A stretch of 32,482 bases of DNA from a virus. The notes below the pieces were generated by a model, which was not told where the DNA came from, ran no database searches, and was given only the letters and a program-made list of their open reading frames with translations. Of the stretch, positions 1-5,871 are shown one piece after another; position 1 is the stretch's first letter; each line of letters opens with the position of its first letter. The stretch is from the IMG/VR virus record IMGVR_UViG_3300017989_000297, positions 1-32,482 of that record; one strand, 5' to 3'. The position numbers and the translations under genes were made by a program.

Positions 1-566
1 GGCCGGGTCGGCACCGGCTCGGGGCCGCCCACCGGCCCGAGGAGGTCGGCCGCCTCGGCGTCGTACTTGGCGCGCGCGGTGTCCGCGAACCCCATCGCCT
101 CGAGCGCGGCCGCGGCATCGTCGCGGATCTTCGCGAGGTCGGGCGGGCTGGAAATCGAAATCAGGTACGCGCCCCACCCGGCGGCGTCGATCGCCTCGCG
201 AGCGTTCAGGCGGTTCCGCGTCGCCTCGAGCTCGCGCTGGAGCTCGTCGATCCTCCCCTCGGCGGCCTCCGCGCGCTCGAGCGCCGCGCGCTCCTCGCGG
301 ATCCGTTCGAGGTTCTGGAGGAACCGGGGGTGGCTGTTCTCGGCGGCGGACCGCTCGAGGAGGTCGGCGGCCCACTCGAGGTCGGCGCGAGCCGGGGCGC
401 CGACGGTGAACCCGGCGACGCGCTCGCGGACGAGCTCGGCGGCCGCCTCGAGGTTCCCCCGGGTCGGCTCGGACGATCGCTGGACGGTCTCGGCGTAGCC
501 GGCGGCGGCGTCGGCGGTGTGGTCGTCGATGTTCGGCTTTCCGCCAGGCGTAACGTTCTCGGTCAC
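1..566 (-). CDS. Coiled-coil protein of unknown function, partial (runs off the left edge)
   Basis: A GTG start at 566 overlaps the stop of the upstream gene as GTGA, and the frame stays open to base 1, giving about 188 residues with no stop inside the window. The product is rich in Glu, Arg and Ala; roughly residues 65-125 form heptad-like stretches of Leu, Glu and Arg typical of a coiled coil (for example around LERIREERAALERAEAAEG). A more globular, Ala-rich part follows (around AGWGAYLISISSPPDLAKI). No catalytic motif is recognised and I cannot name a family. The translational overlap with the upstream winged-helix-like gene suggests the two products are made together. The GC-rich third-position pattern matches the neighbours. 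Confidence 0.6.
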   Translation of the reverse strand, partial: MTENVTPGGKPNIDDHTADAAAGYAETVQRSSEPTRGNLEAAAELVRERVAGFTVGAPARADLEWAADLLERSAAENSHPRFLQNLERIREERAALERAEAAEGRIDELQRELEATRNRLNAREAIDAAGWGAYLISISSPPDLAKIRDDAAAALEAMGFADTARAKYDAEAADLLGPVGGPEPVPTR

Positions 567-1645
567 GGTTCGCTCCTCCGCGTCGGGTTCTCGAGCTCCC
601 AGAGGAGCCCCTGCAGTCCGGCCCGGAACGTCCCGGGCTCGGTGGATCGTCGGGCCTCGAGCTCGAGCGTCGCGCGCTCGAGGACCGGGGAGACCGGCGG
701 GGCCGGCTCCGGGCGCCCGTGCTCGAGCATCGCGGCGCGGGCCGCGGCGGCGAGCTCGTCGCTCGAGGCGGACCGGAACGCGCGGAGGAGCCACCCCTCC
801 GGGTTCCGGACGCGGTCCCCGCGGTCGAGCGCGCGCCAGAGGAGCCCGGCGGCGCCGGCGAGGCGCGCGGGATCCCTGGCGAGCTCTAGCCGCTCCCGTG
901 CCCCGAGGCGGAGCCCGGCGGCCGCGAGACCCGAGAGGCTCGCGAGAGCTCCGCGGGCCGTGGAGGCGACGAGGACGGCCTGGACGCGCTCCGGAGCGTG
1001 CGCCACGGCCGGCGGGTCCTCCGGGAGCTCGAACGGGAGCTCGGGCGTCCTGGCGAGCTCACGCCACCGGGCGAAGAGGCGCTTCCACGCTCGAGGGTCG
1101 CGCCGGGCGTCGGGGTTCCGCTCGAGGAGAGCCTCCCCGGTGGTCGCCCACCAGGTCGCGTCGCGCTCGTCCTCGAGGACGTGGAGGGTGTCCGGGTGCC
1201 GCGGCCGGCGGCCTTCCTTGAGGTAGTCCCGGCGGACCGGGAGGAAGTCCCCGGGCTGGCGTTGGATCGCGCAGGCGCCCTCGAGCGCGCCGAGGTGGCC
1301 GCGGATCGTGCGCTCGGCGGGCGGGTCCTCGCCGAACCGTTCGCGCCACCGGTCCAAGATCCCCCGCCACCCGAGGCGAGCCACGGCGCCGGGGACGTAC
1401 CACCGGAGACGCGGGGAGCGTCCAAGCGGGCACCGGAGCTCGAGGAGGAGGAGCAGGACCCTCGCACGGGTCTCGCGGACATCGCGCCGCCTCGAGGTCG
1501 CGGAAACGACGGTCGCCAGCCGGTGCGACCTGGCGGCGAGCTCGTCGAGCGGGTCGGGCGCGACGGGCTCGGGTGTTGCCAGCCGTCGCGCGGTGTTCGA
1601 TAGTGCCATCCGTTGCGGGAGAGCCCCGTTCTGGCGCCGGCCCAT
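563..1645 (-). CDS. Winged-helix-like DNA-binding protein, function unknown
   Basis: This 360-residue protein is basic and helix-rich. Residues about 56-135 look like a winged helix: a leucine-rich helix (ARVLLLLLELRC), a second helical stretch (ILDRWRERFGEDPP), a likely recognition helix (AERTIRGHLGALEGA) and a short wing before PGDFLP. Phage and plasmid replication or regulatory proteins often start this way, but the remaining 220 residues show no motif I recognise, so a replication role is only a guess. The first ATG (1645) gives 360 residues; an ATG at 1609 (Met13) is an equally possible start, and neither has a strong ribosome binding site. Its stop overlaps the GTG of the coiled-coil gene. 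It is separated from the fibre/lysis operon by a 192-base gap, so it may begin a new transcription unit. Confidence 0.6.
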   Translation of the reverse strand: MGRRQNGALPQRMALSNTARRLATPEPVAPDPLDELAARSHRLATVVSATSRRRDVRETRARVLLLLLELRCPLGRSPRLRWYVPGAVARLGWRGILDRWRERFGEDPPAERTIRGHLGALEGACAIQRQPGDFLPVRRDYLKEGRRPRHPDTLHVLEDERDATWWATTGEALLERNPDARRDPRAWKRLFARWRELARTPELPFELPEDPPAVAHAPERVQAVLVASTARGALASLSGLAAAGLRLGARERLELARDPARLAGAAGLLWRALDRGDRVRNPEGWLLRAFRSASSDELAAAARAAMLEHGRPEPAPPVSPVLERATLELEARRSTEPGTFRAGLQGLLWELENPTRRSEP

Positions 1646-1837
1646 TCCGGCCGCCGGGGCGGGGCTCGACCTTTGTGCCCCCTCGGAGCTCGCGTGGCAA
1701 GGGCGCGCTCGTCCGAGAGCTCGGCCCCCGCCTCGAGCTCGGGAGCGCGCCGCGTCCCAGGCAGGGTTCTCTTTCGAGATTCTCCTTCTGCTTAGGGTGC
1801 GGCAAGTTTGGCGCCGGATCGGCTCACCGTCCCCGGT
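1646..1837 (-). other. Intergenic stretch with locally lower GC; possible control region
   Basis: No convincing coding frame is seen here. Bases about 1760-1810 are less GC-rich than the surroundings. On the minus strand they contain a purine-rich AGAAGGAGAA followed by a small hairpin with stem TCTC/GAGA and loop GAAA. No promoter hexamers of acceptable quality were found. It is the longest apparently non-coding stretch in the left third of the window and lies just before the winged-helix-like gene, so a leader or promoter is plausible but unproven. Confidence 0.3.
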
Positions 1838-1984
1838 CTATCCACACCGTCTCCACAGCCCCCCAACATCCCGATCTCGAGACCGGAACCGCGCCCGGTG
1901 CTCGAGCGGATCGAACCCGAGCGACGCCGCCCACCGGTCGAGCGCGCGACCGTACCCCCACCGCCAGACCTTGCAGAACAGCAT
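1838..1984 (-). CDS. Possible 48-residue basic protein
   Basis: An ATG at 1984 opens a 48-residue frame rich in Trp and Arg, starting MLFCKVWRWGYGRALDRWA and ending in an Arg-rich tail. A GTG two codons earlier (1990) is an alternative start; the upstream GGGG is only a weak binding site. The aromatic and amphipathic N-terminal half looks more like protein than the competing frames do, but length alone cannot prove it. It follows the three micro-membrane proteins after a 33-base gap and would be the last product of that operon. No family is recognised. Confidence 0.35.
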   Translation of the reverse strand: MLFCKVWRWGYGRALDRWAASLGFDPLEHRARFRSRDRDVGGLWRRCG

Positions 1985-2017
1985 GGGCACCCCATCGGCA
2001 CCCCGCCCCGCCTGGCC

Positions 2018-2110
2018 TTAGCCGTCCTCGAGGAACCCGAGGAGGACGAGGAACAGCACCCCGCCCACCACGACGCCGGCGAGGAACCCGAGGAGGAGGA
2101 CCCCAATCAA
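2018..2110 (-). CDS. Micro-membrane protein (30 residues)
   Basis: A TTG start at 2110 overlaps the TGA of the preceding gene (TTGA) and gives 30 residues ending in TAA. Almost the whole product is one hydrophobic Gly/Val/Leu segment (GVLLLGFLAGVVVGGVLF) with GxxxG-like spacing, closed by an acidic LEDG tail. It is the third of three consecutive tiny membrane proteins that share four-base stop/start overlaps. Such peptides are common in phage lysis or superinfection-exclusion regions, but no family can be assigned. The TTG start and small size lower confidence; the exact overlap pattern supports it. Confidence 0.45.
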   Translation of the reverse strand: MIGVLLLGFLAGVVVGGVLFLVLLGFLEDG

Positions 2111-2214
2111 CGGCGGAGCCACGGCCGGAACGCCGCGAACAGCACCCCGGCGGCGCCGGCCAAGAACCCGAGCACGAACCCCGCCGCGGCGGCCAGGATC
2201 GCGCCGAGGCTCAC
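2107..2214 (-). CDS. Micro-membrane protein with glycine-zipper helix (35 residues)
   Basis: A GTG at 2214 overlaps the TGA of the gene before it (GTGA). The 35-residue product starts MSLGAIL, carries a single Ala/Gly-rich transmembrane helix with repeated small residues (GFVLGFLAGAAG), and ends with a positively charged RPWLRR, which predicts a cytoplasmic C-terminus. Small-residue zippers favour helix packing or oligomerisation in the membrane. A longer frame up to 2313 exists, but its extra N-terminal part is an Arg/Pro-rich shadow of the 43-residue gene. Function is unknown; a holin-like or accessory lysis role is a guess from position. Confidence 0.5.
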   Translation of the reverse strand: MSLGAILAAAAGFVLGFLAGAAGVLFAAFRPWLRR

Positions 2215-2348
2215 CGCGGCCCCCCCTTGGGTCGGCGGGGGAACATGTCGAACCAGAGCTGGAGGAACGTCCCCAGCGCGCCGAACAGACCGACCGCGAC
2301 GCATAGCACCCACAGGATCAGGACGACGTCGCGGAGCGCCTCGTTCAC
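2211..2348 (-). CDS. Micro-membrane protein (43 residues)
   Basis: A GTG at 2348 overlaps the TGA of the Acb2-like gene (GTGA) and opens a 43-residue frame. The product begins MNEALRDV, has one transmembrane helix (about residues 8-29, VVLILWVLCVAVGLFGALG), continues with an amphipathic aromatic segment (FLQLWFDMF) and ends in a basic PRRPKGGPR tail. The charge distribution predicts an acidic N-terminus outside and a basic C-terminus inside. It is the first of three coupled tiny membrane proteins. No family is recognised; a membrane-disrupting or lysis-timing role is possible from context. Confidence 0.5.
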   Translation of the reverse strand: MNEALRDVVLILWVLCVAVGLFGALGTFLQLWFDMFPRRPKGGPR

Positions 2349-2629
2349 GAGCTCGAGCCCTCGAGCGTCGCTTGGTGCTCGAGGAGCTCGGCCCGGAGGT
2401 CCCCGACGTAGTCGGCGAGCTCGGCGCCCGACCTCGAGAGCATCGCGCGGACCGCGGCGTCCTTCGACTCGAGGAGCTTCCGGAGCGCGGCCGTCTTCTC
2501 GGGGCCGTCCTCGACGCGCTGGTCGATCGCGTGCGCGAGCTTCGCGAACACGCGCGAGAAGTCCTGCAGGTCGCTCGGGAGGTGAGCGTAGGCGAAGAAC
2601 TGGAGTAGGTGGGCGGCGCTCGGATGCAT
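2345..2629 (-). CDS. Acb2/Tad1-hairpin-like small helical protein (candidate anti-CBASS/Thoeris sponge)
   Basis: This is a 94-residue, all-helical, soluble protein with an ATG at 2629, five bases after the preceding stop. Residues 1-36 (starting MHPSAAHLLQFFAYAHLP) and the core 42-62 (GPEKTAALRKLLESKDAAVRA) form two predicted helices joined by a short turn. I recognise this pattern from small phage proteins that I believe are grouped with the Acb2/Tad1 hairpin domain. Acb2 itself has a comparable turn and helix (SREK-AL-LE-A-A-IAR). Acb2 and Tad1 are known to bind cyclic-oligonucleotide or cyclic ADP-ribose signals and so block CBASS and Thoeris immunity. Ligand-binding residues cannot be confirmed by eye, and the extra C-terminal helix (65-90) is unusual. 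An unrelated two-helix protein is the alternative. Confidence 0.5.
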   Translation of the reverse strand: MHPSAAHLLQFFAYAHLPSDLQDFSRVFAKLAHAIDQRVEDGPEKTAALRKLLESKDAAVRAMLSRSGAELADYVGDLRAELLEHQATLEGSSS

Positions 2630-2634
2630 GGCGG

Positions 2635-3741
2635 TCAGACTCCGACGGTCGTTTCGAGCCACGCCTTCACGTCGGCGTGGAGCGCGGTACCGGTGAGCGC
2701 GGGCGTCGTCGGGTTGTCGGCGATGCTGCCCCACGTGACCTTCGACGTCGGCGCCATGTTCGCGGCGATCGCGATCTCCATCGCGTTCCCGACGAAGTCG
2801 TGCGCCGGGTCGCGGTACGCCTTGTTCCCCGCGGTGTCGTTCTTGAGCTCGCCGGGGACGAAGTCGCCGGGCGCGAGGCTCGTCCCGTCCGGGTCGCTCG
2901 AGCTCGGCCAGACCCCGTAGACGGGCATGGTCCGGTTCTGCGTGAACCCCTGGACGATCCAGAAGTACGGGCTCGCCGCGAGCTTGTAGCGCCGCTCGAG
3001 CGTGGACCACAGCCGGTTCGTCCTCGTGCGGAGGAAGTGCGGGTGGAGGTCGTTCGCGTAGACCCCCGAGCCGGCCGCGTTCACGTCGAACTGCGTCCAG
3101 TCGGCGGTCGCGCCGATCGCGACCACGGCCGCGGGGCGGTGCGAGAACCGCGCGACGTACGGGTCGATCGTCGGCGCGATGTTGCCCGGGAGCGCGGGGA
3201 ACATCGTTGACGGGAGCGCCGAGAGCCAGAGCGCGGTCGTCGCGCCCGAGCCGAACCCGAGCACCGCGATCCGGTTCCGCCCGATGCTGTTCCCCGAGCC
3301 CCACAGGTCCACGGCTCGAGCGCCGAGCGAGATATCGTCCACCGCCGAGGCGTGCGCCTTGAGGTACGCGACGGCGTGCCCGATCTGCTTCTCGTGCTCG
3401 GGGAAGTACGCGAACGGCGTGACCTCGTCGAGCACGTTGCCGGTGTTCGCGGACGGCGGAGCGTCCACGGAGACCACCGCCCACCCGGCGGCGTTCAAGT
3501 CCTCGGCGATCTGCGCGACGTCGGCGTCGATCGTCTCCGGGCTCGTCTCGTCGTCCCCGTAGGTGACGTAGTCCCCGCCCTTGAGGATGACGAGGCACGG
3601 CGCGTTCGTGAACGACGCCGACGGCCGCCAGACGAGGAGGCGGCAGAGTCCGGACGGGTGCGCGGCGTAGTAGTGCTCGCCGGCGGTCGCGCCCGGCTCG
3701 TCGGTGGTCGCGCGCGTGAAGGTGACGTACGGGCCGGGCAT
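2635..3741 (-). CDS. Alpha/beta-hydrolase-like protein with degenerate nucleophile elbow
   Basis: This 368-residue protein has the skeleton of an esterase-type alpha/beta hydrolase: a strand and oxyanion-like turn at 50-58 (LVILKGGDY, where active esterases have HGG), a strand at 87-94 (WAVVSVDA), a helix at 117-130, and a strand leading to a tight turn at 157-168 (RIAVLGFGSGA). In active relatives this turn is G-x-S-x-G; here the nucleophile position is Gly (G162-F163-G164-S165-G166) with Ser one place later. It could therefore be an inactive, ligand-binding fold, or use shifted chemistry. D311 and H314 (DPAHDF) are possible remnants of the acid/His pair. The start directly abuts the stop of the second tail fibre, suggesting a virion or fibre-associated role in glycan or ester recognition. 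No signal peptide is seen. Confidence 0.6.
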   Translation of the reverse strand: MPGPYVTFTRATTDEPGATAGEHYYAAHPSGLCRLLVWRPSASFTNAPCLVILKGGDYVTYGDDETSPETIDADVAQIAEDLNAAGWAVVSVDAPPSANTGNVLDEVTPFAYFPEHEKQIGHAVAYLKAHASAVDDISLGARAVDLWGSGNSIGRNRIAVLGFGSGATTALWLSALPSTMFPALPGNIAPTIDPYVARFSHRPAAVVAIGATADWTQFDVNAAGSGVYANDLHPHFLRTRTNRLWSTLERRYKLAASPYFWIVQGFTQNRTMPVYGVWPSSSDPDGTSLAPGDFVPGELKNDTAGNKAYRDPAHDFVGNAMEIAIAANMAPTSKVTWGSIADNPTTPALTGTALHADVKAWLETTVGV

Positions 3742-4797
3742 CTAGTGTCCCCCGGGGTAGAGCGTGACGGAGTAGTGGCGAGCGGTGATCACCGACGCGG
3801 AGCCGTCCTGCGTCGAGCCGCTGCTGTTCCCCTCGTCGCCGAGGGTCGAGCCGAAGTCGTCGGTTTTGAACCGCACCGACCACAGCGTGTCCTCGAGCTC
3901 GAGGTCGGCCTTCGCGATCGGGATCCGGCGCTCGTACGTGCGCTGGTACTCGGTCGGGTTGCCGATCTCGGTGGTGCCGGTCCGGAACGTCGCGTCGGCC
4001 AGGACGATCCACTCGTTCGTGCCGTCGTCGAACCCGAGGACCGTCAACGCGGCGGTGAACCGGAACGCCTCCTCGCCCGACGGCGCGGCGATCGGGCCGC
4101 AATGGAACGGGAACGCCTCGGCGTTCGTGTACGCGCCGTCCGGGTCGTAGTCGGGCTCGAGGATCGCCTCGAACACGCGCGCGGCTTCGCTGCCCTCGAT
4201 CGTGCCCGAGAGCTCGACCTCGAGGCGCGCGCCGTTCACGAACAGCCCGGCGGGGAGGAGGAACCCGTGCCGGTAGAAGTTGACGTTCGTCCCGAGGCGC
4301 GCGGCCGGGAACGCGCCGGCGGTGTCGTGCGCCATGAGCGCGCTGGGAACCGTGAACGGCCACGCGTCGCCCGGGTACAGGCTCGTGTCGTACTCGTTCC
4401 CCTCGGTCGTGTTGTCGGCAGCACCGGGGCCGGAACCGCCCGAGCTCGTGCCCTGCGTCGGCGCCTCGGTCGTCACGCCGGCGGCCCAGACCCCCGACTG
4501 CGCGAGGAGAACGATCGGATGGCGCGAGTCCGGGAGCGGGTGCCCGCTCTCGAGCGGCGCCGCGGCCGTCGCCAGGAGAGCGTCGTCGGACGTCCCGAAC
4601 AGGGTCAGGAGCGCGGCGAGAACCTGGTTCGTCGCGGCCTGGTTCGGCGTCACGCCGGCGGCCTCGATGATCGAGAGGAGCTCCTCCTGCACGCCGTTGA
4701 GCCACGGGCTCGAGACGATCGTGGCCGGGACCCCCTGGAACGGGTTGCCCTCGGCGAACAGCCCGGAGACGTTGCCGGGTGCGGCGATACGGTCCAT
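3742..4797 (-). CDS. Tail fibre/appendage protein (second fibre)
   Basis: A 351-residue protein. Residues 1-65 (MDRIAAPGNVSGLF, then PWLNGVQEELLSIIEAAG) match the N-terminus of the fibre at 10009-11235 and resemble the attachment module at the start of many phage tail fibres. A short Gly/Ser-rich linker (about 118-128) follows, and then a beta-rich C-terminal domain (about 140-351) with no family I recognise. The repeated N-terminus suggests both products dock to the same virion site, giving two receptor-binding proteins. The ATG at 4797 lies nine bases after the previous stop. The stop abuts the hydrolase-like gene, so these two are probably translated together. Receptor specificity cannot be read from the sequence. 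Confidence 0.7.
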   Translation of the reverse strand: MDRIAAPGNVSGLFAEGNPFQGVPATIVSSPWLNGVQEELLSIIEAAGVTPNQAATNQVLAALLTLFGTSDDALLATAAAPLESGHPLPDSRHPIVLLAQSGVWAAGVTTEAPTQGTSSGGSGPGAADNTTEGNEYDTSLYPGDAWPFTVPSALMAHDTAGAFPAARLGTNVNFYRHGFLLPAGLFVNGARLEVELSGTIEGSEAARVFEAILEPDYDPDGAYTNAEAFPFHCGPIAAPSGEEAFRFTAALTVLGFDDGTNEWIVLADATFRTGTTEIGNPTEYQRTYERRIPIAKADLELEDTLWSVRFKTDDFGSTLGDEGNSSGSTQDGSASVITARHYSVTLYPGGH

Positions 4798-4806
4798 GCG
4801 GTGAGC

Positions 4807-5127
4807 CTACACGAGCGCCAGGAGGATCCCAGCCCCGGCGGTGAGCACGTCCCGCACCGCCTGGCCGACCGCGGCCGCCTGGACCACGGAGAGCGACGCG
4901 CGGAGGTTGCGGTAGCGCGCCTCGAGGATCTGGAGCTCACGGGCGGCGCTCGGTTCGCCCGTGAGGCTGGAGACGTGAGCGGACGCGAGCTGCTCGAGCA
5001 CATCCTCGAGCCGCTCCCGGATCTCGTCCTCGACGGACGGAGCGCCGGCGGCCTCGAGCTGGACGTCGATGGCCGAGAACAGCCGGCCGACGATCGCGCC
5101 GACGAGCTCCGCGCGCCAGGAGAGCAC
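4807..5127 (-). CDS. Small helical protein with hydrophobic C-terminus, unknown
   Basis: A GTG at 5127 directly follows the lipoprotein stop. The 106-residue product is mostly helical: an amphipathic N-terminus (LVGAIVGRLFSAIDVQLEAAG), a charged helix (EDEIRERLEDVLEQLAS), a second helix (ARELQILEARYRNLRASLSVV) and a hydrophobic end (VLTAGAGILLALV) that could insert in a membrane. It lies between a lipoprotein and a tail fibre. A role in lysis with the lipoprotein is conceivable, as is a fibre-associated role. I do not recognise a family. Confidence 0.55.
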   Translation of the reverse strand: MLSWRAELVGAIVGRLFSAIDVQLEAAGAPSVEDEIRERLEDVLEQLASAHVSSLTGEPSAARELQILEARYRNLRASLSVVQAAAVGQAVRDVLTAGAGILLALV

Positions 5128-5460
5128 CTAGGGTTCCGGGTCGGGCTCGGGCGCGGGCTCCGCCGGCGGTAGCGGCTGGGGCTTCGGGAACTCGAGCGGC
5201 TCGGGCTTCACGAGCTCCTCGAGGATCCCGACGAGCTCCTCGCCCACCGCGATCCGGAGGTTCCAATCCTGGAGGAGCTCGAGGCGCGCGGAGACCTGCA
5301 CCGGCGACAGCCCCGGGTCGGCCTGGACGTAGGCGGCGTACTCGAACGCGACGGCGTCGAACGTCGCCCGGTCGGCCTCGATCCACTCGCGAGGGATCTG
5401 GGTCGCGTTGCACGAGCTCGCGAGCGCGAGCACGAGGACGGCGGAGAGAGCGCGGAGCAT
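5128..5460 (-). CDS. Small proline-rich lipoprotein (possible outer-membrane spanin-like protein)
   Basis: The 110-residue product has a type II signal sequence: MLR, a hydrophobic stretch and a lipobox L13-A14-S15-S16-C17, with Cys17 the predicted lipidated residue. The mature part is helical and acidic (about 20-85) and ends in a Pro/Glu-rich tail (about 86-110, EPLEFPKPQPLPPAEP). A strong binding site (AGGAGG) eight bases before the ATG at 5460 overlaps the stop of the preceding gene. Small Pro-rich lipoproteins are typical of outer-membrane spanins, but those usually pair with an overlapping inner-membrane spanin, which is not obvious here, so this role is inference. The lipobox -3 position is Ala, slightly off the commonest pattern. 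Confidence 0.65.
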   Translation of the reverse strand: MLRALSAVLVLALASSCNATQIPREWIEADRATFDAVAFEYAAYVQADPGLSPVQVSARLELLQDWNLRIAVGEELVGILEELVKPEPLEFPKPQPLPPAEPAPEPDPEP

Positions 5461-5472
5461 TCGGGGGTCCTC

Positions 5473-5871
5473 CTAGCTGGCGGCGACGATCGGCGCGGCC
5501 GCGGTGGCGGCGCCGGTCTCGGGGTCGAAGTAGTGGAGCGGCTCGATCGGGAGCTCGACCGGGAAGGTGGTCTCCTCGGTGCGCCAGACCCCCGACGGGA
5601 ACCCGACGCGGACCTGGAGCTTCCACGTCCCCGCCTCCGAGAGGTCCCCGGGCGCCGCGACGTAGCGGCATTTCCCGTCGGTCCCCGGCGGCGTGGACAC
5701 GGTCCCGGTGCGGCGCTTCACGCGGAGCGACGGGAGCACGAACACGAACTCGATGACGGTCGCCGTGGAGAGGTCCACCACCACGGCGTCCCCGTTCTCG
5801 TCGCAGTCGGTGATCGTGACCTCGAACACCGTGCCCTCGTCGGCGACGTGGATCGAATTCGTGCAGGTCAT
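5473..5871 (-). CDS. BppU-N-like/Ig-like baseplate or fibre accessory protein
   Basis: A 132-residue beta-rich protein that starts at ATG 5871, overlapping the spike stop as ATGA. Residues about 10-110 follow the layout of small phage proteins related to the N-terminal domain of the lactococcal phage upper baseplate protein BppU: a strand with a polar input (TVFEVTITDCDENGDAVVVDLS), a hydrophobic strand (VIEFVFVLPS), a Gly/Pro turn with a Lys/Tyr strand (GKCRYVAAPGDL), and a final strand pair (GTWKLQVRVGFPSGVWRTEE). These domains commonly act as adaptors between baseplate and receptor-binding proteins. Placement next to the spike gene fits. The assignment rests on pattern only. Confidence 0.55.
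   Translation of the reverse strand: MTCTNSIHVADEGTVFEVTITDCDENGDAVVVDLSTATVIEFVFVLPSLRVKRRTGTVSTPPGTDGKCRYVAAPGDLSEAGTWKLQVRVGFPSGVWRTEETTFPVELPIEPLHYFDPETGAATAAAPIVAAS

Noticed and set aside
330-1226. Long plus-strand frame rich in Arg, Ser and Gly
   Set aside because: Mirror of the 563-1645 gene; low-complexity composition and no motif.
1792-2106. 104-residue Ser/Gly-rich minus-strand frame
   Set aside because: Low-complexity shadow over the micro-membrane peptides; other frames give more protein-like products.
1573-3210. Plus-strand 545-residue frame
   Set aside because: Crosses several well-supported minus-strand genes; Arg/Pro-rich shadow typical of high-GC DNA.
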